From: Pseudoalteromonas aurantia 208
GTDB taxonomy: Bacteria; Pseudomonadota; Gammaproteobacteria; Enterobacterales; Alteromonadaceae
DNA length: 64,000 bases
Direction: 5' to 3'
NCBI RefSeq assembly: GCF_014858725.1
Contig: NZ_AQGV01000010.1
Coordinates: 1-64,000, forward strand
Part shown: positions 20,069 to 28,406 of the stretch, piece after piece
Position numbering within the stretch: the stretch's first letter is position 1
Layout: each line of letters starts with the position of its first letter
Program-made: the position numbers and the translations under genes
Notes under the pieces: generated by a model
Database searches by the model: none
What the model was told of the DNA's origin: nothing
What the model saw: the letters and a program-made list of their open reading frames with translations, nothing else

Positions 20069-20620
20069 ATGGCACAGCACGACTATATAAATAGACAACC
20101 AAAAACTCGTCAGAGCGCTAAAAACAAGAAGAATGCGCAAGTATCACAGCGTAAACCTTTTCCTGTTTTTTTAAGTATCGCCGCAGTGATTTTAATTACT
20201 GGGTTCACATATGGCTTGTGGTATATCAAAACCAATGCTGACCCAGAGCAAGTCAATCAAGCACAAATGCCAAAAACGGTCGCTAAGAAGATAGACACAG
20301 CCCCAGAAAAGCCAAGGGATCCTGAGTTTCTAGAAGAGATAAGAAATCATGAAGTCAAGGTCGACGTCAAAGAAATTAAGCGTAACGGTCCTTATCAAAT
20401 GCAGTGTGCCTCGCTGAGAACATATCCAGAAGCCGAAGCGCTGAAAGCCAAAATGGCCTTCGCAGGCTTAATTGCGGAAATAAAGCGAACAGAAGGCAAT
20501 AACGGCGTATGGTACCGCGTACGTCTGGGGCCATACGATAGCAAACGTAAAGCCGAAAGTGACAAGAATAAACTAAAGCGCATCCATATTATTGGCTGCG
20601 CTATATGGGGCTGGACTTGA
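20069..20620 (+). CDS. ftsN: FtsN-like SPOR-domain cell-division protein
   Basis: A 183-residue bitopic protein: a basic cytoplasmic tail, one transmembrane helix at about 32-51 (FPVFLSIAAVILITGFTYG), a periplasmic linker, and a SPOR domain over the last ~80 residues (YQMQCASLRTYPEAEALKAK ... RVRLGPY). FtsN activates septal peptidoglycan synthesis. Position between priA and hslVU matches ftsN of gammaproteobacteria. It is short for FtsN (E. coli has 319 residues), mostly in the linker. Confidence 0.87.
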   Translation: MAQHDYINRQPKTRQSAKNKKNAQVSQRKPFPVFLSIAAVILITGFTYGLWYIKTNADPEQVNQAQMPKTVAKKIDTAPEKPRDPEFLEEIRNHEVKVDVKEIKRNGPYQMQCASLRTYPEAEALKAKMAFAGLIAEIKRTEGNNGVWYRVRLGPYDSKRKAESDKNKLKRIHIIGCAIWGWT

Positions 20621-20644
20621 TTTTAGTCCAATCGCCCTCATCTA
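20616..20644 (+). promoter_or_regulatory. Candidate sigma-32 heat-shock promoter for hslVU
   Basis: CTTGAT (20616-20621), a 13-nt spacer and CCCTCATCTA (from 20635) resemble the sigma-32 elements CTTGAA and CCCCATNT. It lies about 55 nt before hslV, and its -35 overlaps the ftsN stop codon. hslVU is a sigma-32 operon in E. coli. The -35 half also lies in a small hairpin (GGACT/AGTCC), so the match could be fortuitous. Confidence 0.4.
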
Positions 20645-20698
20645 TGTTGTAATTAAATTTAATACGAGGCACACACAGCCTCTCTATTAAGGAATACT

Positions 20699-21217
20699 AT
20701 GACTACCATCGTAAGCGTCCGTCGTGACAATAAAGTTGTTATTGGCGGAGATGGCCAAGTATCACTTGGTAATACCGTAATGAAAGGCAACGCCCGCAAA
20801 GTACGCCGTTTATATAACGGCAAAGTACTTGCTGGATTTGCCGGCGGTACCGCAGACGCTTTTACTCTATTTGAACGCTTTGAAAGTAAACTTGAAATGC
20901 ATCAAGGACACCTCACCAAAGCGGCTGTAGAAATGGCTAAAGATTGGCGTAGTGACCGAGCTCTGCGTAAGTTAGAAGCATTGCTTGCTGTGGCTGATGA
21001 AACCGCCTCCTTGATCATCACAGGTAACGGTGATGTTGTTCAGCCCGAAAACGACTTAATCGCAATTGGTAGTGGCGGTAACTTTGCCCAATCGGCAGCC
21101 ACTGCATTATTAGAAAATACCGATTTAAGCGCCGTTGAAATTGTTGAGAAAAGCCTTACGATTGCAGGCGATATTTGCGTATTTACCAACAATTTCCAAA
21201 CCATCGAAGAATTGTAA
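20699..21217 (+). CDS. hslV: ATP-dependent protease subunit HslV (ClpQ)
   Basis: Proteolytic core of the HslVU proteasome-like protease, a dodecamer in the cytoplasm. The 172-residue protein starts MTTIVSVRR, so removal of Met exposes the N-terminal threonine nucleophile. It keeps GGDGQVSLG, the basic [24 protein letters not shown] core, and [11 protein letters not shown]. Its stop is 11 nt before the hslU ATG, so the two are cotranscribed. Confidence 0.98.
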   Translation: MTTIVSVRRDNKVVIGGDGQVSLGNTVMKGNARKVRRLYNGKVLAGFAGGTADAFTLFERFESKLEMHQGHLTKAAVEMAKDWRSDRALRKLEALLAVADETASLIITGNGDVVQPENDLIAIGSGGNFAQSAATALLENTDLSAVEIVEKSLTIAGDICVFTNNFQTIEEL

Positions 21218-21228
21218 GAGGAATTGCC

Positions 21229-22557
21229 ATGACCGCAATGACCCCAAGAGAAATAGTCCACGAACTAGATCAACATATTATTGGTCAAAATAAAGCGAAG
21301 AAAGCGGTTGCTATCGCACTGCGTAACCGTTGGCGTCGCATGCAGTTGAATGATGACTTGCGCGCAGAAGTAACACCAAAAAACATTTTGATGATCGGCC
21401 CAACAGGGGTTGGTAAAACTGAAATTGCACGCCGCCTAGCCAAACTAGCAAACGCGCCTTTTTTAAAAGTAGAAGCCACAAAGTTCACCGAAGTGGGCTA
21501 TGTAGGTAAAGAAGTTGAGACTATTATCCGTGACTTAGTCGATATCTCAATCAAAATGACGCGTGAACAGCAGTCTAAGAAACACCAACACCGTGCAGAA
21601 GAAGCCGCAGAAGAACGTATTCTTGATGCCTTATTACCACCCGCTAAAGACGCCTGGGGTGAGTCACAGCCCGCAGATAACAATTCGACTCGTCAGGTGT
21701 TCCGTAAAAAGCTGCGTGAAGGACAGCTAGACGATAAAGAAATAGATATTGATATTGCTGAGACTCAGCCTCAAGTTGAGATCATGGCACCTCCTGGTAT
21801 GGAGGAAATGACAAATCAACTACAGGGCATGTTCCAAAACATGACCGGCGAGAAAAAGAAAAGTCGTAAGCTTAAAATCAAAGATGCTTTTAAACTGCTC
21901 ATCGAAGAAGAAGCCGCTAAAATGGTAAACCCTGAAGAGCTTAAAGAGCAGGCTATTTTTTCAGTTGAACAAAACGGTATCGTCTTTATTGATGAAATTG
22001 ATAAGATTTGTAAGCGCGGAGAAGCCCAAGGCCCAGATGTAAGCCGTGAAGGCGTGCAGCGCGACCTTTTGCCTCTAATTGAAGGGTCTACAGTCAGTAC
22101 TAAACATGGAATGGTTAAGACAGACCATATCTTGTTTATTGCCTCTGGTGCATTTCAAATGTCCAAACCGTCTGATTTGATCCCTGAGCTGCAAGGGCGC
22201 TTGCCCATTCGTGTTGAACTTGAAGCACTGACCGCCAAAGATTTTGAGCGTATCCTCACAGAGCCTCATGCATCTTTAACTGAGCAACAACAAGCTTTAT
22301 TGAAAACCGAGCTGGTTGATATTAACTTCACTGAAGATGCACTCACTCGTATTGCAGAAGCTGCATGGCGAGTAAACGAAAAAACTGAAAATATTGGCGC
22401 ACGCCGCCTTCATACTGTGATGGAAAAATTGATGGAAGAAATTTCATTTGATGCATCAGAGAAAAATGGTGAAGCCATCGAAATAAATGCACAGTACGTT
22501 GAAAAGCATTTGGACATTTTAGTGCAAGATGAAGACTTAAGCCGCTTTATTTTATAA
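21229..22557 (+). CDS. hslU: ATPase subunit HslU (ClpY)
   Basis: Hexameric AAA+ unfoldase that feeds substrates to HslV. About 442 residues: Walker [10 protein letters not shown] near 59-67, the GYVG pore loop ([10 protein letters not shown]), the intermediate (I) domain at about 110-240, Walker [12 protein letters not shown], and sensor 2 [16 protein letters not shown] near the C-terminus, ending in the HslV-activating DLSRFIL. The ATG at 21229 with AGAGGA upstream is the family start; an in-frame upstream start would lie inside hslV. Confidence 0.98.
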   Translation: MTAMTPREIVHELDQHIIGQNKAKKAVAIALRNRWRRMQLNDDLRAEVTPKNILMIGPTGVGKTEIARRLAKLANAPFLKVEATKFTEVGYVGKEVETIIRDLVDISIKMTREQQSKKHQHRAEEAAEERILDALLPPAKDAWGESQPADNNSTRQVFRKKLREGQLDDKEIDIDIAETQPQVEIMAPPGMEEMTNQLQGMFQNMTGEKKKSRKLKIKDAFKLLIEEEAAKMVNPEELKEQAIFSVEQNGIVFIDEIDKICKRGEAQGPDVSREGVQRDLLPLIEGSTVSTKHGMVKTDHILFIASGAFQMSKPSDLIPELQGRLPIRVELEALTAKDFERILTEPHASLTEQQQALLKTELVDINFTEDALTRIAEAAWRVNEKTENIGARRLHTVMEKLMEEISFDASEKNGEAIEINAQYVEKHLDILVQDEDLSRFIL

Positions 22558-22573
22558 CGAGCAAAACTATGAT

Positions 22574-22600
22574 AAAACGGAGCATATGCTCCGTTTTTTT
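22574..22600 (+). terminator. Rho-independent terminator of hslVU
   Basis: AAAACGGAGCATATGCTCCGTTTT is a perfect inverted repeat followed by further T residues, 17 nt after the hslU stop. Confidence 0.9.
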
Positions 22601-22616
22601 ATGGACCGACATTTCT

Positions 22617-22991
22617 ATGTATGTAGTAACTAAATTACACTATCACCGTAAAAGTAAGATGCTCGACATCTACTTTGATGATGCACAAATGCACACGTTA
22701 AGTTGCGAGTATCTTCGTACTCATTCCCCATCGGCGGAAGTTCAAGGGCATGGTACGACACCCAGCAAGTTAGTGCTCAATAAACACGCTGTCAAAATTG
22801 AACGGCTCGAGCCAGTTGGTCATTACGCAGTTAAGCTGCATTTTAATGATGGTCACAACTCAGGGCTCTTCAGCTGGCAATATCTCAGAGAACTATGCGT
22901 TAATTATCAATTATATTGGCAAACCTATCTCGAACGAACGGAGCAATATCACGCTCAATTAGATAGTGTACCAATTAAGTTTATCCCATAA
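22617..22991 (+). CDS. DUF971 family protein (GBBH-like N-terminal domain)
   Basis: A 124-residue protein of the DUF971 group, which resembles the N-terminal domain of gamma-butyrobetaine hydroxylase and appears alone in many proteobacteria. The signature is visible in LDIYFDDAQMHTLSCEYLR, LEPVGHYAVKLHFNDGHNSG and FSWQYLRELC. Such proteins have been suggested to act in Fe-S or Mrp-related functions, but the role is not established. The ATG at 22617 is preferred, since an upstream in-frame start at 22569 would place the hslU terminator inside the gene. Confidence 0.88.
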   Translation: MYVVTKLHYHRKSKMLDIYFDDAQMHTLSCEYLRTHSPSAEVQGHGTTPSKLVLNKHAVKIERLEPVGHYAVKLHFNDGHNSGLFSWQYLRELCVNYQLYWQTYLERTEQYHAQLDSVPIKFIP

Positions 22992-23023
22992 CCCTTCTTA
23001 TAAAACCCATTTAGCCACACACA

Positions 23024-23049
23024 AAAAAACGCAGCAAAAGCCGCGTTTA
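23024..23049 (-). terminator. Terminator downstream of the chemoreceptor gene
   Basis: On the minus strand AAACGC-G-GC, loop TTTT, GC-T-GCGTTT with one mismatch, then a T-run. It lies 24 nt after the receptor stop codon. Confidence 0.75.
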
Positions 23050-23072
23050 TTTGCGCTATTTTTAGATGTGTA

Positions 23073-24953
23073 TTACACCTTATATTTTGCAACGGCTTGA
23101 TGCAGCACACTGGCTTGCTCAGACACTTCCTCGCTACTTTGAGCATTTGATTGCGCATGTTCAGATGCCACTTGGGCAATATCCCTAATACGCACTACAT
23201 TTTTATTTACCTCTGAGGCAACTTGATTTTGCTCATCAATTGCCGTGGCGATATGTGTGCTCATATCCATAATTGTTTGCACATCTGTAGTAATTAAAGT
23301 TAGAAACTCACCTGCTTTCTCCGCTTGAGAAACACTTTCACTGCCTTGCACACGACATTGCTCCATGATATTAACCACTTCACGCGTACGCTGTTGTAAC
23401 GTCGAAATAATACTTTCTATCTCTTGTGTCGAGTCTTGCGTGCGCTGTGCCAATGACCGTACTTCATCTGCAACCACAGCAAAACCTCGGCCTTGCTCGC
23501 CAGCTCGCGCTGCTTCTATGGCCGCATTTAATGCCAACAAATTGGTCTGTTCGGCAATACCTCGTATAACATCCAACACAGAACCAATCGTCTCGCCATC
23601 TTTCTCTAATTGAGATACCACATCCGACGCACCTGCTAAAGACTCCGACAACACCATAATATGTTTAATGGTCGCATCAACTTCACTCCGACCTTGCTGC
23701 GCATTATTGTTAGTTGACTCTGCTTTTTGTGCTGCGGCTTCCGTATTATGTGAAATATCTTGAATGGTCGCTTGCATTTCTGTTGCAGCAGTGGCTACCA
23801 TATCTGCTTCGTGTAATTGCTCGTGCATTCCAGAGCTGGTTTGCGCCGTTGTTTCTGTTAAATGTAACGTGGCATCGTTAATTGTACCTAGCGCTGAATT
23901 AACCTCTGAAATTAATATCCCAAAATCATTGACTAAACTATTAAAATCTCGGGTCATAATTGTTATCTCATCGTTACCCGTTTGCTCTATCGTTAGCCCT
24001 AGATTATTCTCTCGACGGATCCGTTCAATGGTTTGATAAACTCGCTCCACAGGATTAATAATAGAACTGCTTGTTAACAACACTAAAATCATCACTATCA
24101 CAGCAGCTATAACAAAAATAGCAATGCCCACAAATTGCGTTTCATCTGCGTTAAGTTTAATTTCCAATTTTGTTTGTTCGACAATCTCAGCAACAACCTT
24201 ATCACTTTTTTGCACATTGATTTTCATTTTACCCAATGCACCATCATCTAAGCTTAATCCCAGTGTTTGTTGTGCACTGACTAAGGCCTCAAATTTATTC
24301 TGATATTCATCAACGAGCGAAAGTAAGTTGTTCTGATAGTTATTATCAAAACCAGCTTGAGAAATCTGCGTGCTAAAAGTTGAGATGAGTTTATCGAATT
24401 TAGTTAAATACTTTAAATCCAATCGTAACATGAAGTCTTTTTCAGCTCGACGCAACTGCAACATAGTGGTTAATAATTCAAAGTTTTGCCGTTCTTTAAG
24501 TAACGTTTCTACCTCATGCACAGCCCCTCTTAATTCACCATAAAGGGCATCTTTTGGATGTAATCCAATGGTTTTTTGCAGCTCCACAACACTATGAAAG
24601 TCTTGGTTGTAAGAAGCCGCTAGCCGTTTAAACTCATTCAATTGAGCCGCATCAATACCGAATTCATCGAATATCACTGACAAAGATTCAACTTTTTGTT
24701 GAAGCTCTGCATATTCCGCTTCAAATTGCTTTAACGCATCCGTGTCCTTATAGAATAGGAAATTTTTCTCATACTTGCGCATAGCTAACTCATGAATATC
24801 TAATTCTTCAGCATATTCAATCGTTTCATTGAGCCTAAGCATCGTTTTTGCTTCGAGAATAATCACAAACAACATCACTAACATTGCGATGCCCACAACA
24901 AGGGCATTGAGTTGCAAACGCCGTTTAATGGTTAAATTTTCCAATAAGGCCAT
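23073..24953 (-). CDS. Methyl-accepting chemotaxis protein (helical-bundle sensor)
   Basis: A 626-residue transmembrane chemoreceptor. One helix is at about 13-31. A long helical periplasmic sensor with many Lys/Glu heptads covers about 40-270. A second helix is at about 275-295, then HAMP ([17 protein letters not shown]), and a cytoplasmic signalling domain with the conserved tip [20 protein letters not shown] and [15 protein letters not shown]. It lacks a C-terminal W-x-x-F docking peptide. Monocistronic, far from the che operon in this window. Ligand unknown. Confidence 0.93.
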   Translation of the reverse strand: MALLENLTIKRRLQLNALVVGIAMLVMLFVIILEAKTMLRLNETIEYAEELDIHELAMRKYEKNFLFYKDTDALKQFEAEYAELQQKVESLSVIFDEFGIDAAQLNEFKRLAASYNQDFHSVVELQKTIGLHPKDALYGELRGAVHEVETLLKERQNFELLTTMLQLRRAEKDFMLRLDLKYLTKFDKLISTFSTQISQAGFDNNYQNNLLSLVDEYQNKFEALVSAQQTLGLSLDDGALGKMKINVQKSDKVVAEIVEQTKLEIKLNADETQFVGIAIFVIAAVIVMILVLLTSSSIINPVERVYQTIERIRRENNLGLTIEQTGNDEITIMTRDFNSLVNDFGILISEVNSALGTINDATLHLTETTAQTSSGMHEQLHEADMVATAATEMQATIQDISHNTEAAAQKAESTNNNAQQGRSEVDATIKHIMVLSESLAGASDVVSQLEKDGETIGSVLDVIRGIAEQTNLLALNAAIEAARAGEQGRGFAVVADEVRSLAQRTQDSTQEIESIISTLQQRTREVVNIMEQCRVQGSESVSQAEKAGEFLTLITTDVQTIMDMSTHIATAIDEQNQVASEVNKNVVRIRDIAQVASEHAQSNAQSSEEVSEQASVLHQAVAKYKV

Positions 24954-25084
24954 ACTGTTACCTATATTTTTTGCTACTTAGCAGACAGTATAGCTGAGAA
25001 TATGCGCCAATGCGTATTAGAACCCCTTTGAAATTAATAAAAATCACTGCCAACTATTGCAAAAATACTGAACAAAGCAAATAG

Positions 25085-26137
25085 TTATGCCGCTTTATCC
25101 GTTGGTAATGACAAGCCTTGCCACAGCGTTTTATGGAGCGAGTCTAAATCATGCCATTGCTTTGACATAAGCCAATCAACCAATGCATATGGGTTAGTTG
25201 GAAAATCGATACTCTTTCCGCTGGGCAATTCAAGAAATTCTTCTAACGCGTCAGAACTTAAATAGTGCATAACCCGAGCAAACCCCATCTCCTCTAACGT
25301 ATGTGCGTTTGCCAATTGCTCAAATTGACCAGCCAATGGCTTCAATAAAAGTTTTTTGCCAAATTTTAAAGCTTCACTTGATAGTTCAAAACCGGCATTA
25401 CCTATCACTCCGCTCGTGTTTACAAGGTCTTTTAAAAAACCCTGCCTATTTGGCTTTCGAAGATGAATATGCGCTTGTGACTGATTATTAGCATCTGGGT
25501 GATAGCAGTAAAACTCTTTATCAGGAAAATCTTGTAGCAACTCTAAAACACGGTTGAGGTTTTCAAATGGCAAATATACCAACACTTTATTCGCGATTGA
25601 GCTGCAATGATTAACTGGCTTATCATAAGGTATAAAAGGCGGAATAATATTTTTTGCAAATGGCTGCCAATGCACACCTAAATAAACATCCGCGGGCGCA
25701 AACTGCTTTAAAAGTGTACGTTTAAGAAAACTGTGACTATATATAGGCACTTCGGGACATAAAAATGCAGCTTGATGACTCATCGCTATAACCGGTATTT
25801 TGGCGCGTTTAGCAGCCCATGCGGTGATCGGTTCAAAGTCGTTAAAGACAACATCATACTGAGTTACATCAAGGTTTCGAACATCTTTAATAAATTGGCC
25901 GATCTTTAAGTTTTTTAATGTCTCGATTTGATCAACTTGACCATTACGTGTGGAAAAGCTCAGCCCTGCTCTTGTTTGATAATGCCCAAAAGGCTGCATA
26001 TCAAAATATTCACTGTCTTTGCGACCAGAAAATATATAGTCAACATCGATATTTTTTTCTGTAAAACACTCTGCCATTACTCGCGCCCGCGTAATATGGC
26101 CATTACCTGTTCCCTGTACGCCGTATAATATTTTCAT
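25085..26137 (-). CDS. MJ1255/VC2487-type glycosyltransferase
   Basis: A 350-residue protein with a GT-B-like N-terminus MKILYGVQGTGNGHITRA, typical of the MJ1255/VC2487 group related to UDP-GlcNAc transferases such as MurG. Later it has GFELSSEALKFGKKLLLKP, which fits the donor-binding C-domain. No membrane helix is seen. The ATG at 26137 overlaps the stop of the upstream PAP2 gene by 4 nt; a longer frame to 26320 has a Cys/Trp-rich unconserved extension inside that gene and is rejected. Substrate unknown; the neighbour suggests a lipid-linked sugar. Confidence 0.82.
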   Translation of the reverse strand: MKILYGVQGTGNGHITRARVMAECFTEKNIDVDYIFSGRKDSEYFDMQPFGHYQTRAGLSFSTRNGQVDQIETLKNLKIGQFIKDVRNLDVTQYDVVFNDFEPITAWAAKRAKIPVIAMSHQAAFLCPEVPIYSHSFLKRTLLKQFAPADVYLGVHWQPFAKNIIPPFIPYDKPVNHCSSIANKVLVYLPFENLNRVLELLQDFPDKEFYCYHPDANNQSQAHIHLRKPNRQGFLKDLVNTSGVIGNAGFELSSEALKFGKKLLLKPLAGQFEQLANAHTLEEMGFARVMHYLSSDALEEFLELPSGKSIDFPTNPYALVDWLMSKQWHDLDSLHKTLWQGLSLPTDKAA

Positions 26138-26664
26138 AATATCCCTACTAAAAAAATCGCTAGACTGGCACACCCAATCCCCATCATCGCACCAACCACA
26201 ACATCTAAGGGGTAATGGACGCCTACCACAACTCGTGATAACGACACACCTGATGCCCAAATTATTAATGGCCACAGCGGAACACTCAAATGCTCTATGA
26301 CACAAATTGCATATAACCATGCTCCCGCACTGTGACCAGAAGGAAGGCTAAATTTGTCTGCCGGCGTTAACAGCGCTTTAAGAGCAAAACAATCACATGG
26401 CCGTACACGAGCAATCCGTTTTTTTAAAAAGAAATACAGAGGTCTTTCAATCGCAAATGCTAATACTGCAGTCAGTGCAAACTTTTGCCCTAAAGGCTCC
26501 AAAAATACAGCACAAATTAAAGCCAGTAGAATATAAAGTCCACCATTGCCACTTTTCGAAAATGCTAACGCAACAACCCGCCACCAGTTTTTTGGGCTAG
26601 GTGTAAACACTGCAAAATACAATACGGTGTCTAACTGCGCTAATTTACCTTTCATAATGCTCAC
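26134..26664 (-). CDS. PAP2-family membrane phosphatase
   Basis: A 176-residue integral membrane phosphatase with all three active-site motifs: KKRIARVRP (K-x6-RP), PSGHSAG, and SRVVVGVHYPLD (SR-x5-H-x3-D). About five or six helices are predicted. The family removes phosphate from phosphatidic acid, undecaprenyl pyrophosphate or similar lipids. It is coupled (ATGA) to the downstream glycosyltransferase, so the pair may make or trim a glycolipid. Exact substrate is not readable. Confidence 0.9.
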   Translation of the reverse strand: MSIMKGKLAQLDTVLYFAVFTPSPKNWWRVVALAFSKSGNGGLYILLALICAVFLEPLGQKFALTAVLAFAIERPLYFFLKKRIARVRPCDCFALKALLTPADKFSLPSGHSAGAWLYAICVIEHLSVPLWPLIIWASGVSLSRVVVGVHYPLDVVVGAMMGIGCASLAIFLVGIL

Positions 26665-26756
26665 CTATTACTTTGCTCACATTTTCAGCATAGAAGAGCT
26701 AAATAACAAAGCCGTGACAGTTTTGCGACACTAATATGTAAGTTACTGTTTACCCA

Positions 26757-26784
26757 TTGCTATGACCATTTATGGGAGTATACT
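26757..26784 (+). promoter_or_regulatory. Predicted sigma-70 promoter of rraA-hutG
   Basis: TTGCTA, a 16-nt spacer, and TATACT lie 39 nt upstream of the rraA ATG. It is the best hexamer pair in the divergent gap; activity is inferred. Confidence 0.45.
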
Positions 26785-26822
26785 AAAATGGACTTTCGTT
26801 ATTTTTTCAGAGGATTTAAAGT

Positions 26823-27326
26823 ATGGACTACAGCACTTCAGACTTGTGCGATCATTTCGCTGACGTCGTTGATGTACTCGAACCTATGTTTATTAACTTT
26901 GGTGGGCAAACAGCTTTCTGTGGGCGCATTAAAACGATTAAATGTTTTGAGAATAACGAATTGATCCGCTCAACGTTAGAGCAAGATGGCAGTGACACTA
27001 TTTTATTAATTGATGGTGGCGGCTCAACTCGACGCGCGTTAATTGATATAGATTTAGCTGAATTGGCTGTCGAAAACAATTGGCAAGGTATTATCGTATA
27101 TGGTGCTATACGCCATGTCGATGAACTTGAAGAGTGCAATATAGGCATTCAAGCTATTTCATCTACCCCCGTATCTGCCGATAGTGAAGGGGCTGGCGAA
27201 CACGGTGTCCCTGTTAATTTTGCTGGCGTATCATTTTTTGATGATGATTACCTATATGCAGATAGCACCGGCATCATTATTTCCGCTGAAGAACTTATCT
27301 TAGAAACCGACGATACGCAAGACTAG
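26823..27326 (+). CDS. rraA: Ribonuclease E activity regulator RraA
   Basis: A 167-residue trimeric protein that binds RNase E and slows mRNA decay. It starts [10 protein letters not shown], as is typical, and keeps [47 protein letters not shown] and the closing [10 protein letters not shown]. The TRRAL loop (substrate arginine in related aldolases) is present. Good Shine-Dalgarno AGAGGA. It is 6 nt upstream of hutG, so the two probably share a transcript. A menG-like aldolase role is unlikely given the close RraA match. Confidence 0.95.
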   Translation: MDYSTSDLCDHFADVVDVLEPMFINFGGQTAFCGRIKTIKCFENNELIRSTLEQDGSDTILLIDGGGSTRRALIDIDLAELAVENNWQGIIVYGAIRHVDELEECNIGIQAISSTPVSADSEGAGEHGVPVNFAGVSFFDDDYLYADSTGIIISAEELILETDDTQD

Positions 27327-27332
27327 AGCACC

Positions 27333-28391
27333 ATGACTGAACACCTACATATTTATCGCGAAGCTGATATTGCCAGCCTTGTAACGACTCGTGAGAATGA
27401 GCAAAAATTCTGGCAGTCTTTAACTTTTCTTGATACACAGTTAGAGACTCTGCAAGCACTTAAAGATGCAGCCGCTTTTGGTATCAAGTATGTACTCGTT
27501 GGTATTAATGAGGATATTGGTCCTCGTGCAAATTGTGGTCAAGGTGGTGCGACATTAGGGTGGCAAGCATTTTTACAACGATTTTTGAATTTACCCTGTA
27601 ACCAATTTTTAGACCCTAAAAATGTACTGCTCTTAGGGGAGGTCATATGTGATGATCTTCAAAAGACGAGTAAAAACTTATGCAATAAGCAACCTGAACA
27701 ATTGGCTGAATTACGTCATCTATGTGCCGATATAGATCAACGTGTCAGTAATGTCCTCAAAATGGTATTTGCAGCTGGTTTAGAGCCTATCATTATTGGT
27801 GGGGGTCATAATAACTGCTTGGGTATTATACAAGCACTTCACTCAGTAACAGGGCAAGCATGCCATGCGATTAACTTTGACCCACACGCAGACTTTAGAG
27901 CGATAGAAGGGCGTCACAGTGGCAATGGATTTCATTATGCCTACCAACAAAACATGTTAAGCGATTATCATGTCGTAGGTTTACATGCTCAAAAAAATAA
28001 TCAAGCAATTTTAGAAGCCTTAGATACAGCGAATTTTAGCTATACCACTTATCAAGATATCCTTGTGACGCGAAGATGCACGTTAACTCAAGCGATTAAA
28101 ACGGGTTTAGATCGCTTTGACAATACTGCCCCTATGGGAGTTGAAGTGGACGTAGATAGTATTAGTGGCATGCCTGTAAGTGCCTATACAAACTGTGGCT
28201 TTACAACCAACGATGCTGAACACTTTGTATCATTATCTGCCGAGCAAAGTAATACCGCTTATTTACATTTGTGTGAAGCGGCCCCCGCTAATCACCCCCA
28301 GGGGTTGGCGCAAGGGTTGATTGAGGCAGGTCAAGCACTTAGCGGTTTAGTGTGTAGCTACCTTACGAGTCGCCAACGCGTTGAGAATTAA
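27333..28391 (+). CDS. hutG: Formimidoylglutamase
   Basis: Last step of histidine breakdown: splits N-formimidoylglutamate into glutamate and formamide. The 352-residue protein belongs to the arginase/ureohydrolase family with Mn ligands in GGGHNN, DPHADFRA and VEVDVDSI, plus HSGNGFHYA. The hut repressor and imidazolonepropionase genes nearby favour formimidoylglutamase over agmatinase. hutH and hutU are not in the window. No HutC-type operator is visible upstream of rraA-hutG. Confidence 0.9.
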   Translation: MTEHLHIYREADIASLVTTRENEQKFWQSLTFLDTQLETLQALKDAAAFGIKYVLVGINEDIGPRANCGQGGATLGWQAFLQRFLNLPCNQFLDPKNVLLLGEVICDDLQKTSKNLCNKQPEQLAELRHLCADIDQRVSNVLKMVFAAGLEPIIIGGGHNNCLGIIQALHSVTGQACHAINFDPHADFRAIEGRHSGNGFHYAYQQNMLSDYHVVGLHAQKNNQAILEALDTANFSYTTYQDILVTRRCTLTQAIKTGLDRFDNTAPMGVEVDVDSISGMPVSAYTNCGFTTNDAEHFVSLSAEQSNTAYLHLCEAAPANHPQGLAQGLIEAGQALSGLVCSYLTSRQRVEN

Positions 28392-28406
28392 TTCAAAATC
28401 ACGCCA

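Noticed and set aside
20611..20631. Hairpin GGACT/AGTCC after ftsN as a terminator
   Set aside because: It has no T-run and a short stem, and it overlaps the candidate heat-shock promoter.
22569..22616. Upstream start for the DUF971 gene
   Set aside because: It would place the hslU terminator hairpin inside the gene, and the ATG at 22617 begins the conserved part.
26138..26320. N-terminal extension of the glycosyltransferase
   Set aside because: It lies inside the PAP2 gene, is Cys/Trp-rich and unlike the family; the ATGA overlap supports 26137.
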